From assembly GCF_947492645.1 (NCBI RefSeq), contig NZ_CANLMZ010000001.1:450709-514708 (forward strand): DNA of 64,000 bases. The letters run 5' to 3'. Below the pieces are notes generated by a model. It ran no database searches and had not been told where the DNA came from. It saw nothing but the letters and a program-made list of their open reading frames with translations. This document shows, piece after piece, positions 52,357 to 61,559 of the stretch. Source of the stretch: an uncultured Pontibacter sp. (GTDB lineage Bacteria > Bacteroidota > Bacteroidia > Cytophagales > Hymenobacteraceae). The position numbers and the translations under genes were made by a program. Numbering within the stretch: the stretch's first letter is position 1; each line of letters opens with the position of its first letter.

Positions 52357-53631
52357 ATGAAATATCAAAATACCCTTGCTTTTGCACAGGAGCAGGACCA
52401 GCAAGACCCATTGCACTACCTTAAAGAGCGCTTTTACGCTCCGCAGATAAACAAACAGGATGCTATTTATTTTTGCGGCAACTCGCTGGGGCTGCAACCG
52501 AAGTCTGCTCAGATGTACATTGATAACGAGATGTATAAATGGGCAAACCTGGCTGTAGAAGGCCACTTTAAAGGCGAAGAACCCTGGTTCGACTACCATA
52601 AGCTGTTAACTGCCGGAGCAGCCCGTGTGGTAGGTGCCCAGGAAAATGAGGTGGTTATCATGAACCAGCTGACTGTTAATCTGCACCTCATGCTAGTGTC
52701 TTTCTACAGGCCGGAGGGCAAGCGTTACAAAATTATTACAGAGGCCGGGGCTTTCCCGTCAGACCAGTACGCCCTTGAGACACAAACCAAGTTTCATGGT
52801 TATAACCCGGATGAGGCAGTAATAGAGTTGTTTCCGAGGGAGGGGGAGCACACGCTGCGCACCGAAGACATCATCCAAAGTATAAAAGAGCATGGCGATG
52901 AGCTGGCATTGGTGATGATGGGCGGCATTAATTACTACACTGGGCAAGTATTTGATATGGAAGCTATCACCAGAGCTGGCCATGCAGCCGGTGCTGTAGT
53001 AGGTTTTGATCTGGCGCACGTGGCCGGCAACATACCCGTTAAGCTACACGACTGGAATGTTGACTTCGCGGTATGGTGTACTTATAAATACCTGAACTCT
53101 GGCCCAGGCGGTACGTCTGGTGTGTTTGTGCACGAGCGCCACGGTAATAACCCGGACCTGCCACGCTTTGCGGGCTGGTGGGGCCACGATGCCCAGGCAC
53201 GTTTCCAGATGCGTAAGGGCTTTGTGCCGATGCAGGGTGCCGAAGGCTGGCAGCTGAGCAATGGGCAAATATTGCCATTTGCTGTACACCGTGCCTCTTT
53301 AGAGTTATTTGATGAGGCTGGCATGGAGAACCTGCGTGCTAAAAGCGAAAAGCTTACCGGTTACCTGGAGTACCTGATAGACGATGTGCATGCCGGTAAA
53401 GATGTAATGGAAATGATAACGCCCCGCGACCCCCAAGCACGAGGCTGCCAGATTTCTCTGCTGGTAAAGAAAGATGCCCGCGTGTTATTCGATAAACTGA
53501 TGGAGGCGGGCATTATTGTAGACTTCCGCGAACCCAATGTGATTCGTGTGGCGCCTACACCGCTTTACAACAGCTTTGAGGAAGTATACCGTTTTTCTGA
53601 AATTTTGCATGAGTGCCTGCAGGCGCATTAA
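52357..53631 (+). CDS. kynU: Kynureninase
   Basis: KynU is a PLP enzyme that splits kynurenine or 3-hydroxykynurenine into alanine and anthranilate or 3-hydroxyanthranilate. The 424-residue length is typical. FCGNSLGLQP (39-48), the PLP aspartate Asp218 in GFDLAHVAGN and the Schiff-base Lys244 in WCTYKYLNSGPGG are present. With Kmo and 3-hydroxyanthranilate dioxygenase nearby, the likely in vivo substrate is 3-hydroxykynurenine. It is separated from the ACMSD gene by a GNAT gene on the opposite strand. Confidence 0.95.
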   Translation: MKYQNTLAFAQEQDQQDPLHYLKERFYAPQINKQDAIYFCGNSLGLQPKSAQMYIDNEMYKWANLAVEGHFKGEEPWFDYHKLLTAGAARVVGAQENEVVIMNQLTVNLHLMLVSFYRPEGKRYKIITEAGAFPSDQYALETQTKFHGYNPDEAVIELFPREGEHTLRTEDIIQSIKEHGDELALVMMGGINYYTGQVFDMEAITRAGHAAGAVVGFDLAHVAGNIPVKLHDWNVDFAVWCTYKYLNSGPGGTSGVFVHERHGNNPDLPRFAGWWGHDAQARFQMRKGFVPMQGAEGWQLSNGQILPFAVHRASLELFDEAGMENLRAKSEKLTGYLEYLIDDVHAGKDVMEMITPRDPQARGCQISLLVKKDARVLFDKLMEAGIIVDFREPNVIRVAPTPLYNSFEEVYRFSEILHECLQAH

Positions 53632-53765
53632 GAGATACTGTAAAGTATAAGCGGATTACTCGCTCTTTAGTAGGTTATCCACTTTTTTAAGTTTAAAAGC
53701 TAAAGTCTTTTATCCCCTTAAAGCAATTTTAAGTATAAAGGGCTAATCAGAACCACAAAGGCACA

Positions 53766-55244
53766 ATGAGTCTTACCATAGAGGATATATTATTAGGTGC
53801 ATCTGTTCTTCTGCTAGTGAGCATTATCATTAGCAAGAGCCTGGGGCGGTTTGGCGTACCTGCGCTTATTCTGTTTTTGGCGGTAGGCATGCTGGCTGGT
53901 TCCGAGGGAATTGGCAACATCCACTTCAACGACCCTGACGCGGCAAGATCTTTAGGTACGGTGGCGCTTACACTTATACTTTTTTCAGGTGGCGTGGATA
54001 CACGTTGGGAAAGCACCAGGCCTGTGCTTTGGCGTGGTGTTACCCTTTCTACTTTAGGCGTATTTATTACAGCCATGCTGCTAGGGGCCTTTGTAAGCGT
54101 TATTTCTGATTTTACTTTACTCGAAGGATTGCTGCTTGGCTCTATTGTGTCGTCTACGGATGCGGCAGCGGTGTTCTCAATACTTCGTTCTAAAAACATA
54201 GGCCTGAAGCACAACCTACGGCCAACCCTGGAGCTTGAGTCGGGCAGTAACGACCCAATGGCTTACTTCCTGACCATCAGCTTTACGTTTTTGCTGACAA
54301 ACGAAAATGCCACTATCTGGCAATTGGTACCTATGTTTTTTCTGCAGATGTCTATTGGCGCTGTGGTAGGAGTGCTAATGGGGCGTGTGATGGCCTGGGT
54401 AATAAACCGTATTATGTTAGAGCAGGAAGGGCTATATCCGGCCTTAACGCTGGGAATGGTCATCTTTACCTACGCCTTTACAAGCCTTATCAGCGGCAAC
54501 GGCTTTTTAGCGGTGTATGTGGCAGCAGTTATACTTGGCAACCGGAATTTTATCCACAAAAGCAGCCTGGTTAAATTTTACGATGGTGTAGCGTGGCTCA
54601 TGCAGATCCTGATGTTCCTGACGCTGGGGCTGCTGGTGTTCCCATCCGAAATGCTACCTGTATTGGGTACAGGGCTTCTTGTATCGCTGTTCCTGATATT
54701 TGTAGCCCGCCCGGTAAGTGTATTCGTAAGTATGGCTTTTTTTAAGGCCTCAGTTAAAGAAAAGCTGTACGTTTCGTGGGTGGGGCTAAGGGGGGCTGTG
54801 CCTATTGTGTTTGCTACCTTCCCTCTGCTGGCTGGTGTAGAGAAGTCGAACATGATCTTTAACATTGTGTTTTTTATCGTGCTTACCTCGGTTATGCTGC
54901 AGGGCACCACACTTACACTTGTGGCGCAATGGCTGGGTCTTAGTGAGCGCGATAAAACCCTGAAACGCATAAAATTAGGCGAGGAAATGGGCTACGATGT
55001 TAAAAATGCGCTGGTAGAGGTGGAGCTGCGAAGAGACAGCACGGCCATAGGTAAGTCTATAGTAGAATTGCAGTTTCCCAGAACGGCGCTGATTGTGCTG
55101 ATAGACAGGGCAGGCAAATACGTAACCCCCAACGGGGCAACCGTACTGCTAGCCGGTGATAAGCTGTTGGTGATGATAGACAATGACGACGAGTTGGAGA
55201 AAGTAAACCAGGCCCTGGGGTTAACGGAAAGCAAAAATGTATAG
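53766..55244 (+). CDS. K+/H+ antiporter of the CPA1/NhaP2 type with RCK_C domain
   Basis: The 492-residue protein has about twelve membrane segments with the CPA1 features LGTVALTLILFSGGVDTRW and GSIVSSTDAAAVFSIL, then ESGSNDPMAYF with the ion-binding Asn-Asp pair. A cytoplasmic TrkA-C/RCK_C domain follows (about 410-490, VEVELRRDSTAIGKSIVELQ). This architecture fits NhaP2/CvrA potassium/proton antiporters. The stop codon lies inside the arm of a 54-bp palindromic terminator. Ion choice is inferred from the family. Confidence 0.87.
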   Translation: MSLTIEDILLGASVLLLVSIIISKSLGRFGVPALILFLAVGMLAGSEGIGNIHFNDPDAARSLGTVALTLILFSGGVDTRWESTRPVLWRGVTLSTLGVFITAMLLGAFVSVISDFTLLEGLLLGSIVSSTDAAAVFSILRSKNIGLKHNLRPTLELESGSNDPMAYFLTISFTFLLTNENATIWQLVPMFFLQMSIGAVVGVLMGRVMAWVINRIMLEQEGLYPALTLGMVIFTYAFTSLISGNGFLAVYVAAVILGNRNFIHKSSLVKFYDGVAWLMQILMFLTLGLLVFPSEMLPVLGTGLLVSLFLIFVARPVSVFVSMAFFKASVKEKLYVSWVGLRGAVPIVFATFPLLAGVEKSNMIFNIVFFIVLTSVMLQGTTLTLVAQWLGLSERDKTLKRIKLGEEMGYDVKNALVEVELRRDSTAIGKSIVELQFPRTALIVLIDRAGKYVTPNGATVLLAGDKLLVMIDNDDELEKVNQALGLTESKNV

Positions 55245-55293
55245 AAAGCGTGAGGGCGGCAAAACTAGTTTTGCCGCCCTCACGCTTTCTATA
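55240..55293. terminator. 54-bp perfect palindrome acting as bidirectional terminator
   Basis: Bases 55240-55266 are exactly complementary to 55267-55293 with no spacer (27-bp arms, centre CTAG). The left arm contains the TAG stop of the antiporter gene (55242-55244), and the right end lies 14 bp from the stop of the converging symporter gene. The core GTGAGGGCGGC gives a very stable hairpin. A TATACTT motif overlaps its right edge. Confidence 0.9.
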
Positions 55294-55306
55294 CTTGTAC
55301 CTTAAT

Positions 55307-56758
55307 TTAAACTTTCAGCTTATCCGAAGCTACGTTCTCTGATTGCTCTTCTCTGAACGTTTTCATGCGGTTAAAGTAATCTTTGGCAGCCGCTTTTACT
55401 TTTGGCGAGAGCAGCAATGCCGATACCATGGTCGGAATAGCCATCATGGCATACATGCCATCAATCAGAGCTAAAACAGCTGTAATAGAGGCTACTGCGC
55501 CAAAGATGATCGTGCACACATAAAAGTAGTTATAGTAGTGTTTATACTTTGCCCCAAAAAGAAAGCTAAAGCATTTGGTACCATAGTATGAGTAGGAGAA
55601 CAGCGAAGTAAAGGCAAATATCAGCACACAAAGCACAAGCACATAACTTCCAATGCCAGGCATTGCCGAATTAAATGCGTAGGCTGTCATACTTACACCG
55701 TTGCCATCAGCGCTTTGCCAGGCACCTGTAAGTATAATTGCCAGGCCAGTAAGCGTACAAACCACCAGCGTATCAATAAACGGCCCTAGCATTGCCACCA
55801 AACCCTCGCGAATTGGCTCGTCGGTTTTAGCGGCACCATGCATCATAGAGGCTGTACCAATGCCGGCCTCGTTAGAGAAAGCAGCTCTGCGCGCGCCTGC
55901 AATTATAATAGCACCCACAGCACCGCCCAACACAGCATTCGCCGAAAAAGCATCCTCGAAAATCAATCCGAAGGCACCCGGTATGTTTGTGTAGTTAACA
56001 GCCATGATGTAAAATACGGCCAGCATATATAGCACCACCATACTTGGCACCATTTTGCCGGCCACATGGCCAATGCGCTTTATACCTCCGAAAATAACCA
56101 ACGAGGTAATTGTTACAAGGATAAGCCCAATGCCCAGGTTCCAGGCAAACGGGTTTGTAGTGGCAATGCCGTTTGGTATTAAAACAACTTCGCGGATAAC
56201 CTGTGTTAGCTGGTTGCTTTGGAAAATAGGGAGGGTGCCAAATAAGCCGGCTATAGCGAAAAACATGGCCAGCGGCTTCCATTTCTGCCCCAGGCCCTCC
56301 ACAACTACATACATTGGCCCGCCTTCTATATGGCCGTTGGTGTCGCGGCCACGGTACATAATGGCCAGCGAGCAGGTAAAGAATTTGGTAGCCATGCCCA
56401 CAAAGGCACTTACCCACATCCAAAATAAAACGCCAGGGCCGCCAAGCGCTATGGCTACAGCCACACCACTAATGTTACCCATGCCAACAGTCGCAGCCAG
56501 GGCACTCGAGAGCGCCTCAAAGTGGTTAATGTCGCCGGGGTCGTTTGGGTCGTCATACTTTCCGCGTAGCACATTAATGGCATGCCCCATATACCGGAAA
56601 GGCAAAAAGCCTGAGTAGAACATAAAGTAAAAACCACCGCCCATCAATAGTATAAGCAGCGGTAGTCCCCAGGCCGCATCGCTGAACGCGACTAATATCT
56701 TTTCTAATGCTTCCAAATCTGATAAGTATACTTTTATGTAAGGTACAAATATAGGCAC
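55307..56758 (-). CDS. Sodium:alanine (AGCS-family) amino-acid symporter
   Basis: The 483-residue membrane protein has the AGCS signature LAATVGMGNISGVAVAIALGGPG (shown here in two parts: SALAATVGMGNISG near residue 85, then VAIALGGPGVLFWMW). FSNEAGIGTASMMHGAAK near 295 and a C-terminal EYF-like cytoplasmic tail follow. Members import alanine or glycine with Na+. The start is GTG at 56758; no ATG is available before the first helix. Because KynU releases alanine, its place beside kynU is suggestive, but AGCS genes are common and the link is inference. Confidence 0.87.
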   Translation of the reverse strand: MPIFVPYIKVYLSDLEALEKILVAFSDAAWGLPLLILLMGGGFYFMFYSGFLPFRYMGHAINVLRGKYDDPNDPGDINHFEALSSALAATVGMGNISGVAVAIALGGPGVLFWMWVSAFVGMATKFFTCSLAIMYRGRDTNGHIEGGPMYVVVEGLGQKWKPLAMFFAIAGLFGTLPIFQSNQLTQVIREVVLIPNGIATTNPFAWNLGIGLILVTITSLVIFGGIKRIGHVAGKMVPSMVVLYMLAVFYIMAVNYTNIPGAFGLIFEDAFSANAVLGGAVGAIIIAGARRAAFSNEAGIGTASMMHGAAKTDEPIREGLVAMLGPFIDTLVVCTLTGLAIILTGAWQSADGNGVSMTAYAFNSAMPGIGSYVLVLCVLIFAFTSLFSYSYYGTKCFSFLFGAKYKHYYNYFYVCTIIFGAVASITAVLALIDGMYAMMAIPTMVSALLLSPKVKAAAKDYFNRMKTFREEQSENVASDKLKV

Positions 56759-56959
56759 GAATCACAAAAAGCACATCTGTTGTTACAGCAGGTTTTACTT
56801 TAGACTAAGGCATACTGGTGCAGTTTTAAGGCGGGAGTACGGGGGCAAGCGTGTAATTATGGTTAGCCAGGCTAATTTAAAACCTTATACTTTGAACTAT
56901 TGTACTATACAGGAGCCTGCTGCAGGCGCGTCTATCTCTATCTTCGGACACTATATACT

Positions 56960-58663
56960 ATGAATTTATCTGAACTTATAAATAATCAATTTTACGAATT
57001 TGCACTCATTATTTTCCTGGCAACGCTGGTTGGGGCAATAGGCAGGGTGCTGCGTCAGCCCCTTATCGTGTCATTTATTGCGGTCGGCATCATCGTAGGG
57101 CCTTCTGTTTTAAACCTGCTGAACTCTGAAAGGGAGATAGGCTTGCTGGCTGAGATGGGCATAGCCATACTTTTGTTTGTAGTAGGCCTGAAATTGGATA
57201 TTAACCTGATTAAATCAACTGGAAAGATTGCGCTGCTTACAGGCTTAGGGCAGGTAGCTTTTACTTCCGTATTTGGATATGTGATAGGCTTGTTATTAGG
57301 GTTTTCGCACATGGTGTCGCTCTATATTGCTGTGGCGCTCACTTTCTCCAGTACCATCATCATTGTTAAGCTGCTCTCTGACAAAAAGGAAATTAACATG
57401 TTGCATGGCCAAATTGCGCTTGGCTTCTTGATTGTGCAGGATATTGTGGTTGTAATTGTGATGATTGTGCTGTCGGCGCTGGGGGCAGAGAGCGAACGCT
57501 CAGTAGGCATGGACCTGGTGTTGGTGTTCGGGAAGGGAGTAGCCATGTTTGCTATTGTGGCGTTACTGATGAAATACGTGATACCTCGGGTAACACATTT
57601 TTTGGCTGACACACAGGAGCTGCTAGTGCTTTTCTCTATTGGATGGGCTATACTGTTGGCTGCTCTTGGTGATTACTTAGGCTTTAGTAAAGAGGTGGGT
57701 GCGTTTTTAGGAGGTATTTCGCTGGCATCTACCCAGTACCGCGAGGTGGTAAGCGGCAGGCTTACAAGCATACGCGACTTCCTGCTGCTGTTCTTTTTCC
57801 TGGACCTGGGCTCACAGCTCAACTTAGGGATCATGGGAGAGCAAATCATCCCTTCCGCTATTTTTTCTGTATTCGTTTTAGTTGGTAATCCTATTATAGT
57901 ACTGATTATAATGGGCTTTATGGGCTACCACAAGCAAACATCATTTAAAGCGGGCCTAACAGTAGCGCAGATTAGTGAATTCTCGCTTATACTTGCCAAC
58001 ATGGGCATGGAAGCCGGCCATATAGATGAAGAAGCGATGGGCTTGATCACTTTGGTAGGCTTGATTACAATTACGCTGTCTACCTACATGATTATGTACT
58101 CGGATCAGCTTTTTAAGATATTAGCTCCGATGCTAAGCGTTTTTGAGAAGAAGAAGCCATCTAAACCGAAGGAACTGGAGGACAAAGGAGAAAAAATAGA
58201 TGTGCTTATTTTTGGACTAGGGCACTATGGGGAGCGGATTGCAACAGCCTTAAATGACCATGACCTTACGTATTTAGGCGCAGATATAGACCCGGCGGTT
58301 GTTAACCATTGGAAGAACGCGGATTTAAAAGCAGTTTATTGCGATGCCGAGGACCCTGACCTGATGGAGGTACTGCCTTTGCATAAATCCGGCAATGTGA
58401 TAAGCACACTTTCTGATGTGAATACAAACATTAGATTGCTTAAAGTTTTACGACACAACCACTACAAGGGCCGCATTGCGCTTACAGCTCATACACCTGA
58501 GGCCGCTGAAATGCTGCGCGAGGCAGGTGCAAAATACGTACTGCAGCCTTACCGGGACTCAGCAGAGGGGGTGGCCGATATGTTTGCAGGGAAAGCGCAA
58601 AAGGATAAAGAAAAAGGCAAAAAAAATGTGAGCGAAAGCAAGAGTTCAGATGGAGGGTCATAA
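56960..58663 (+). CDS. CPA2-family monovalent cation/proton antiporter with RCK_N domain (Kef-like)
   Basis: ATG at 56960 (MNLSELINNQFYEF) gives 567 residues; the open frame reaches back to 56900 without family features. About twelve membrane segments carry CPA2 motifs such as GLKLDINLIK and FLGGISLAST. A cytoplasmic TrkA-N/RCK_N domain follows (about 420-540) with VLIFGLGHYGERI and GADIDPAVV. The C terminus is a Lys/Ser-rich tail. It probably moves K+ or Na+ against H+ under nucleotide control. The alkB-like gene starts 1 bp after its stop. Confidence 0.87.
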   Translation: MNLSELINNQFYEFALIIFLATLVGAIGRVLRQPLIVSFIAVGIIVGPSVLNLLNSEREIGLLAEMGIAILLFVVGLKLDINLIKSTGKIALLTGLGQVAFTSVFGYVIGLLLGFSHMVSLYIAVALTFSSTIIIVKLLSDKKEINMLHGQIALGFLIVQDIVVVIVMIVLSALGAESERSVGMDLVLVFGKGVAMFAIVALLMKYVIPRVTHFLADTQELLVLFSIGWAILLAALGDYLGFSKEVGAFLGGISLASTQYREVVSGRLTSIRDFLLLFFFLDLGSQLNLGIMGEQIIPSAIFSVFVLVGNPIIVLIIMGFMGYHKQTSFKAGLTVAQISEFSLILANMGMEAGHIDEEAMGLITLVGLITITLSTYMIMYSDQLFKILAPMLSVFEKKKPSKPKELEDKGEKIDVLIFGLGHYGERIATALNDHDLTYLGADIDPAVVNHWKNADLKAVYCDAEDPDLMEVLPLHKSGNVISTLSDVNTNIRLLKVLRHNHYKGRIALTAHTPEAAEMLREAGAKYVLQPYRDSAEGVADMFAGKAQKDKEKGKKNVSESKSSDGGS

Positions 58664-58664
58664 A

Positions 58665-59249
58665 ATGCCAATGGTTAGATTGCCCTTTCCCGATGCCGAA
58701 GTATACTTCGAACCTCACTTCTTTACCGAAGAAGAAAGTGATTTATACTTTAAAGAATTGATGGGTGAGGTAAACTGGCAGCAGGAAAGTATAAAAATGT
58801 TTGGGAAAGAGTTGCCTATGCCGCGCCTGACGGCATGGTACGGCGACAAAGGCTATACTTACTCGGGGCTGCACAACAAGCCGCAACCGTGGCTGCCTGT
58901 ATTGCTGCAGTTAAAGGAGAAAGTAGAGCAGGCAAGCGGCCATACTTACAATAGTGTGCTGCTAAACCTGTACCGTAGCGGGCAGGACAGTATGGGCTGG
59001 CACTCTGATGACGAGGCAGCGCTGGGACAGGAGCCAAGTATAGCCAGCCTCAACTTTGGGGGCGAACGTAAATTCAGTTTCAAACACAAATACAGGAAAG
59101 ACACTAAGCCGCAAAGTATAAACCTGAGCCACGGTAGCCTGCTGCTGATGCAGGGGCCCACACAGCACTACTGGCTGCACCATGTTCCTAAAACAGCCCG
59201 CGCCGTAGAACCACGTATAAACCTTACCTTCCGGAAAGTGGTCAGGTAA
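58665..59249 (+). CDS. AlkB-like 2OG-Fe(II) dioxygenase (DNA/RNA alkylation repair)
   Basis: ATG at 58665 gives 195 residues; an earlier in-frame ATG at 58650 would overlap the antiporter stop. The AlkB core is complete: NLYRSGQDSMGWHSDDE with iron ligands His113 and Asp115, distal His172 in YWLHHVPK, and RxNxTxR (Arg184, Asn186, Arg190) for 2-oxoglutarate. AlkB proteins remove methyl groups from damaged bases. The size and substrate-loop motif PRLTAWYGD suit the eukaryote ALKBH2/3-like bacterial group. It is probably cotranscribed with the upstream antiporter gene. Confidence 0.9.
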   Translation: MPMVRLPFPDAEVYFEPHFFTEEESDLYFKELMGEVNWQQESIKMFGKELPMPRLTAWYGDKGYTYSGLHNKPQPWLPVLLQLKEKVEQASGHTYNSVLLNLYRSGQDSMGWHSDDEAALGQEPSIASLNFGGERKFSFKHKYRKDTKPQSINLSHGSLLLMQGPTQHYWLHHVPKTARAVEPRINLTFRKVVR

Positions 59250-59314
59250 AGGCTTGCCATTACCACCCGGAAATCTTTACTTTACAAGATACATTAGCGC
59301 ATCACCTTTAAACT

Positions 59315-60712
59315 ATGACTGAACAAAAGAACATCGCTATAATGGGAGCCGGATTGGTAGGTTCGTTGCTGTCTCTGTACCTGGCTAAGCACGGCCACAA
59401 AGTTGATGTGTACGAACGCCGCCCCGACATGCGAAAAACAATCATAGATGGTGGCCGCTCTATCAACCTGGCCCTGAGTGAGCGCGGTTGGCGTGCCTTG
59501 CGCGGAATTGGCATTGAAGAGGAAGTGCGCAAAGTGGCGATACCGATGCATGGGCGCATGATGCACGATGAACAAGGCAACCTTACTTTCCAGCCTTATG
59601 GCAAAGAGGGGCAATCGATCTACTCTGTATCACGGGGAGGTTTAAATGCCGCTTTGATGAACCTGTCGGAGCCAAACGAGCTGATAACCTACCACTTCAG
59701 CCAGCAGGCCCTGGACGTAAACCTGCGCGCAAACGAGGTGCAACTGCGCAATACTGAAACCGAAGAGATAGAAACGATTACGCCCGACCTTATTTTTGGC
59801 GCTGACGGAGCTTTTTCGGTAGTGCGAAGTGCTATGGTAAAAACAGAGCGCTTTAATTACGAGCAGTCTTACCTGGAGTATGGCTATAAAGAGTTAACTA
59901 TACCTGCTGGGCCGGATAATAGCTGGCTACTGGAGAAAAACGCTTTGCACATCTGGCCACGTGGCAATTACATGATGATTGCGCTGCCTAACATTGACGG
60001 TAGCTTTACCTGTACCCTATTTTTCCCTTACGAAGGCGAGCGTTCTTTTGCAGCCATCAAAACAGATACAGAGCTGCTAAATTTCTTTCTGGAGGTTTTC
60101 CCGGATGCCGTGCCGCTGATGCCAAACCTGGCAGAAGACTATTTTTCGAACCCGATTGGATCGTTGGTAACAATAAAATGCTTCCCGTGGAGCCACGATG
60201 GCAAATCGCTTTTGATCGGGGATGCCAGCCATGCTGTGGTGCCGTTTTATGGGCAAGGCATGAATGCCGGTTTTGAGGATATAACGGTGCTGGACCAAAT
60301 GCTGGAAAATTTTGACGGTGACTGGACAAGCCTTTTCAAAGCCTTTGAGCGCAGCCGCAAACCCAATGCCGACGCCATTGCCGACCTGGCCGTGATGAAT
60401 TTTATAGAGATGCGTGATAAAGTGGCCGACCCGCGCTTCCTGCTCCGAAAAAAAATAGAATCTAAAATATCAGAGCAATACCCGGATAAGTGGGTGCCCC
60501 TGTACTCTATGGTTACCTTCTACGATTTTCCGTACTCCTATGCCCTGGAAACCGGCCAAAACCAGGACAGCATCATGAAAAAGGTGATGAAGCACATCCA
60601 AAGTATAGAAGATTACAATAAGCCTGAAGTACAGCAGTTGCTGGAGGAGCAGCTTGTTCAAAAAGAAAAGTTAAAGCGCTACGTTGGCGAGGCATCAGAA
60701 GTAAAAGAGTAG
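59315..60712 (+). CDS. kmo: Kynurenine 3-monooxygenase
   Basis: Kmo hydroxylates kynurenine to 3-hydroxykynurenine with FAD, NADPH and O2. The 465-residue protein starts with the FAD Rossmann motif MGAGLVGSLLSLYLAKHG (10-27), followed by VYERRPDMRKT. The second FAD motif LLIGDASHAVVPFYGQGMNA (about 299-318) is typical of Kmo. No clear C-terminal membrane anchor is present, unlike in the mitochondrial enzyme. It is 5.7 kb downstream of kynU with transporter genes and an alkB-like gene between, on the same strand. Confidence 0.95.
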   Translation: MTEQKNIAIMGAGLVGSLLSLYLAKHGHKVDVYERRPDMRKTIIDGGRSINLALSERGWRALRGIGIEEEVRKVAIPMHGRMMHDEQGNLTFQPYGKEGQSIYSVSRGGLNAALMNLSEPNELITYHFSQQALDVNLRANEVQLRNTETEEIETITPDLIFGADGAFSVVRSAMVKTERFNYEQSYLEYGYKELTIPAGPDNSWLLEKNALHIWPRGNYMMIALPNIDGSFTCTLFFPYEGERSFAAIKTDTELLNFFLEVFPDAVPLMPNLAEDYFSNPIGSLVTIKCFPWSHDGKSLLIGDASHAVVPFYGQGMNAGFEDITVLDQMLENFDGDWTSLFKAFERSRKPNADAIADLAVMNFIEMRDKVADPRFLLRKKIESKISEQYPDKWVPLYSMVTFYDFPYSYALETGQNQDSIMKKVMKHIQSIEDYNKPEVQQLLEEQLVQKEKLKRYVGEASEVKE

Positions 60713-60962
60713 GGTTATCAATTAAAATACAGGATAAAGCGATACGGCCATTTGCTTTGGGAAGTATGCTTTTGGTTATACAGTGTTTTACATGGTATCA
60801 GGTGCTCCTGTAGGGCCTGCCTATTAGCTGCTAAGGTATAGCTACAGGCAATATACTGCTGTTTTCGGAACAATCTAGCCTATAAGTGAGTATACCTTTT
60901 TTGGAAACGGACAAAAACAGTCCTATTTATTATTCACTTCATACTTATTAATCCTGAATTTT

Positions 60963-61496
60963 ATGAACATCCTAAATAAAAAAATAAAAGGGATTGCTGT
61001 GGCCATACTTATGGTAGGCGCCTGTACGGTTACCGATACAGCTATGGCACAGCAAAAGGGAAAGCAAAAGCAGAAAACGCAAGCAGAAACTCAAACACAG
61101 CAGCAACAGCAGCCAACGCAGGGCGCTAATTTCACGGATAGCGATTTAAAGCAATTTGCAGATGCAAGCAGCCGTTTGATGACCATCCAGAAGAACGGCG
61201 AGCAGAAAATGATGAAAATACTGGAGGAGGAGAAGCTTAGCGTTGATAAGTTTAACGAGATGGCGCAGGCACACCAGCAGCAAAAGCTTGCCGAAGTAAA
61301 TGCTACACCAGAGGAAACGGCAGCTTTTAACAAAGCAGCGCAGCGTATGATGGAGATGCAGCCCGACATGCAGAAAGAGGTGGAAACCGCTATACAAAAA
61401 GACGGCATGACGCTGGAAAAGTATGAGCAGATTATGGTTGCTTATCGCCAAGACCCAGCGCTGCAGGAAAGAATAAATAAAATGATGATGCAATAG
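60963..61496 (+). CDS. DUF4168-domain secreted protein
   Basis: The 177-residue protein has a hydrophobic signal segment (about 8-29, ending TAMAQ), a Lys/Gln/Thr-rich linker with a polyglutamine run (about 31-52), and a helical DUF4168 domain (about 56-175). The family pattern NFTDSDLKQFADAS then KLSVDKFNEMAQA is visible. The function of the family is unknown; members are small, exported, helical proteins. The gene stands alone with its own terminator. An upstream stretch of 250 bp (60713-60962) holds no gene. Confidence 0.8.
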   Translation: MNILNKKIKGIAVAILMVGACTVTDTAMAQQKGKQKQKTQAETQTQQQQQPTQGANFTDSDLKQFADASSRLMTIQKNGEQKMMKILEEEKLSVDKFNEMAQAHQQQKLAEVNATPEETAAFNKAAQRMMEMQPDMQKEVETAIQKDGMTLEKYEQIMVAYRQDPALQERINKMMMQ

Positions 61497-61517
61497 TTAT
61501 AAGTAACTGCAGCAATA

Positions 61518-61547
61518 AAAAAGCCCGCTACTTATAGCGGGCTTTTT
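61518..61547. terminator. Bidirectional terminator between convergent genes
   Basis: A perfect 13-bp stem AAAAAGCCCGCTA (61518-61530) pairs with 61535-61547 around a 4-nt loop. It lies 21 bp after the DUF4168 gene and 12 bp before the stop of the converging gene at 61560. Confidence 0.93.
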
Positions 61548-61559
61548 GCTGTTTTATAC

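Noticed and set aside
46818..60712. Kynurenine genes as a route to NAD via quinolinate
   Set aside because: ACMSD is encoded within the cluster and would divert the precursor; no quinolinate phosphoribosyltransferase gene is present here.
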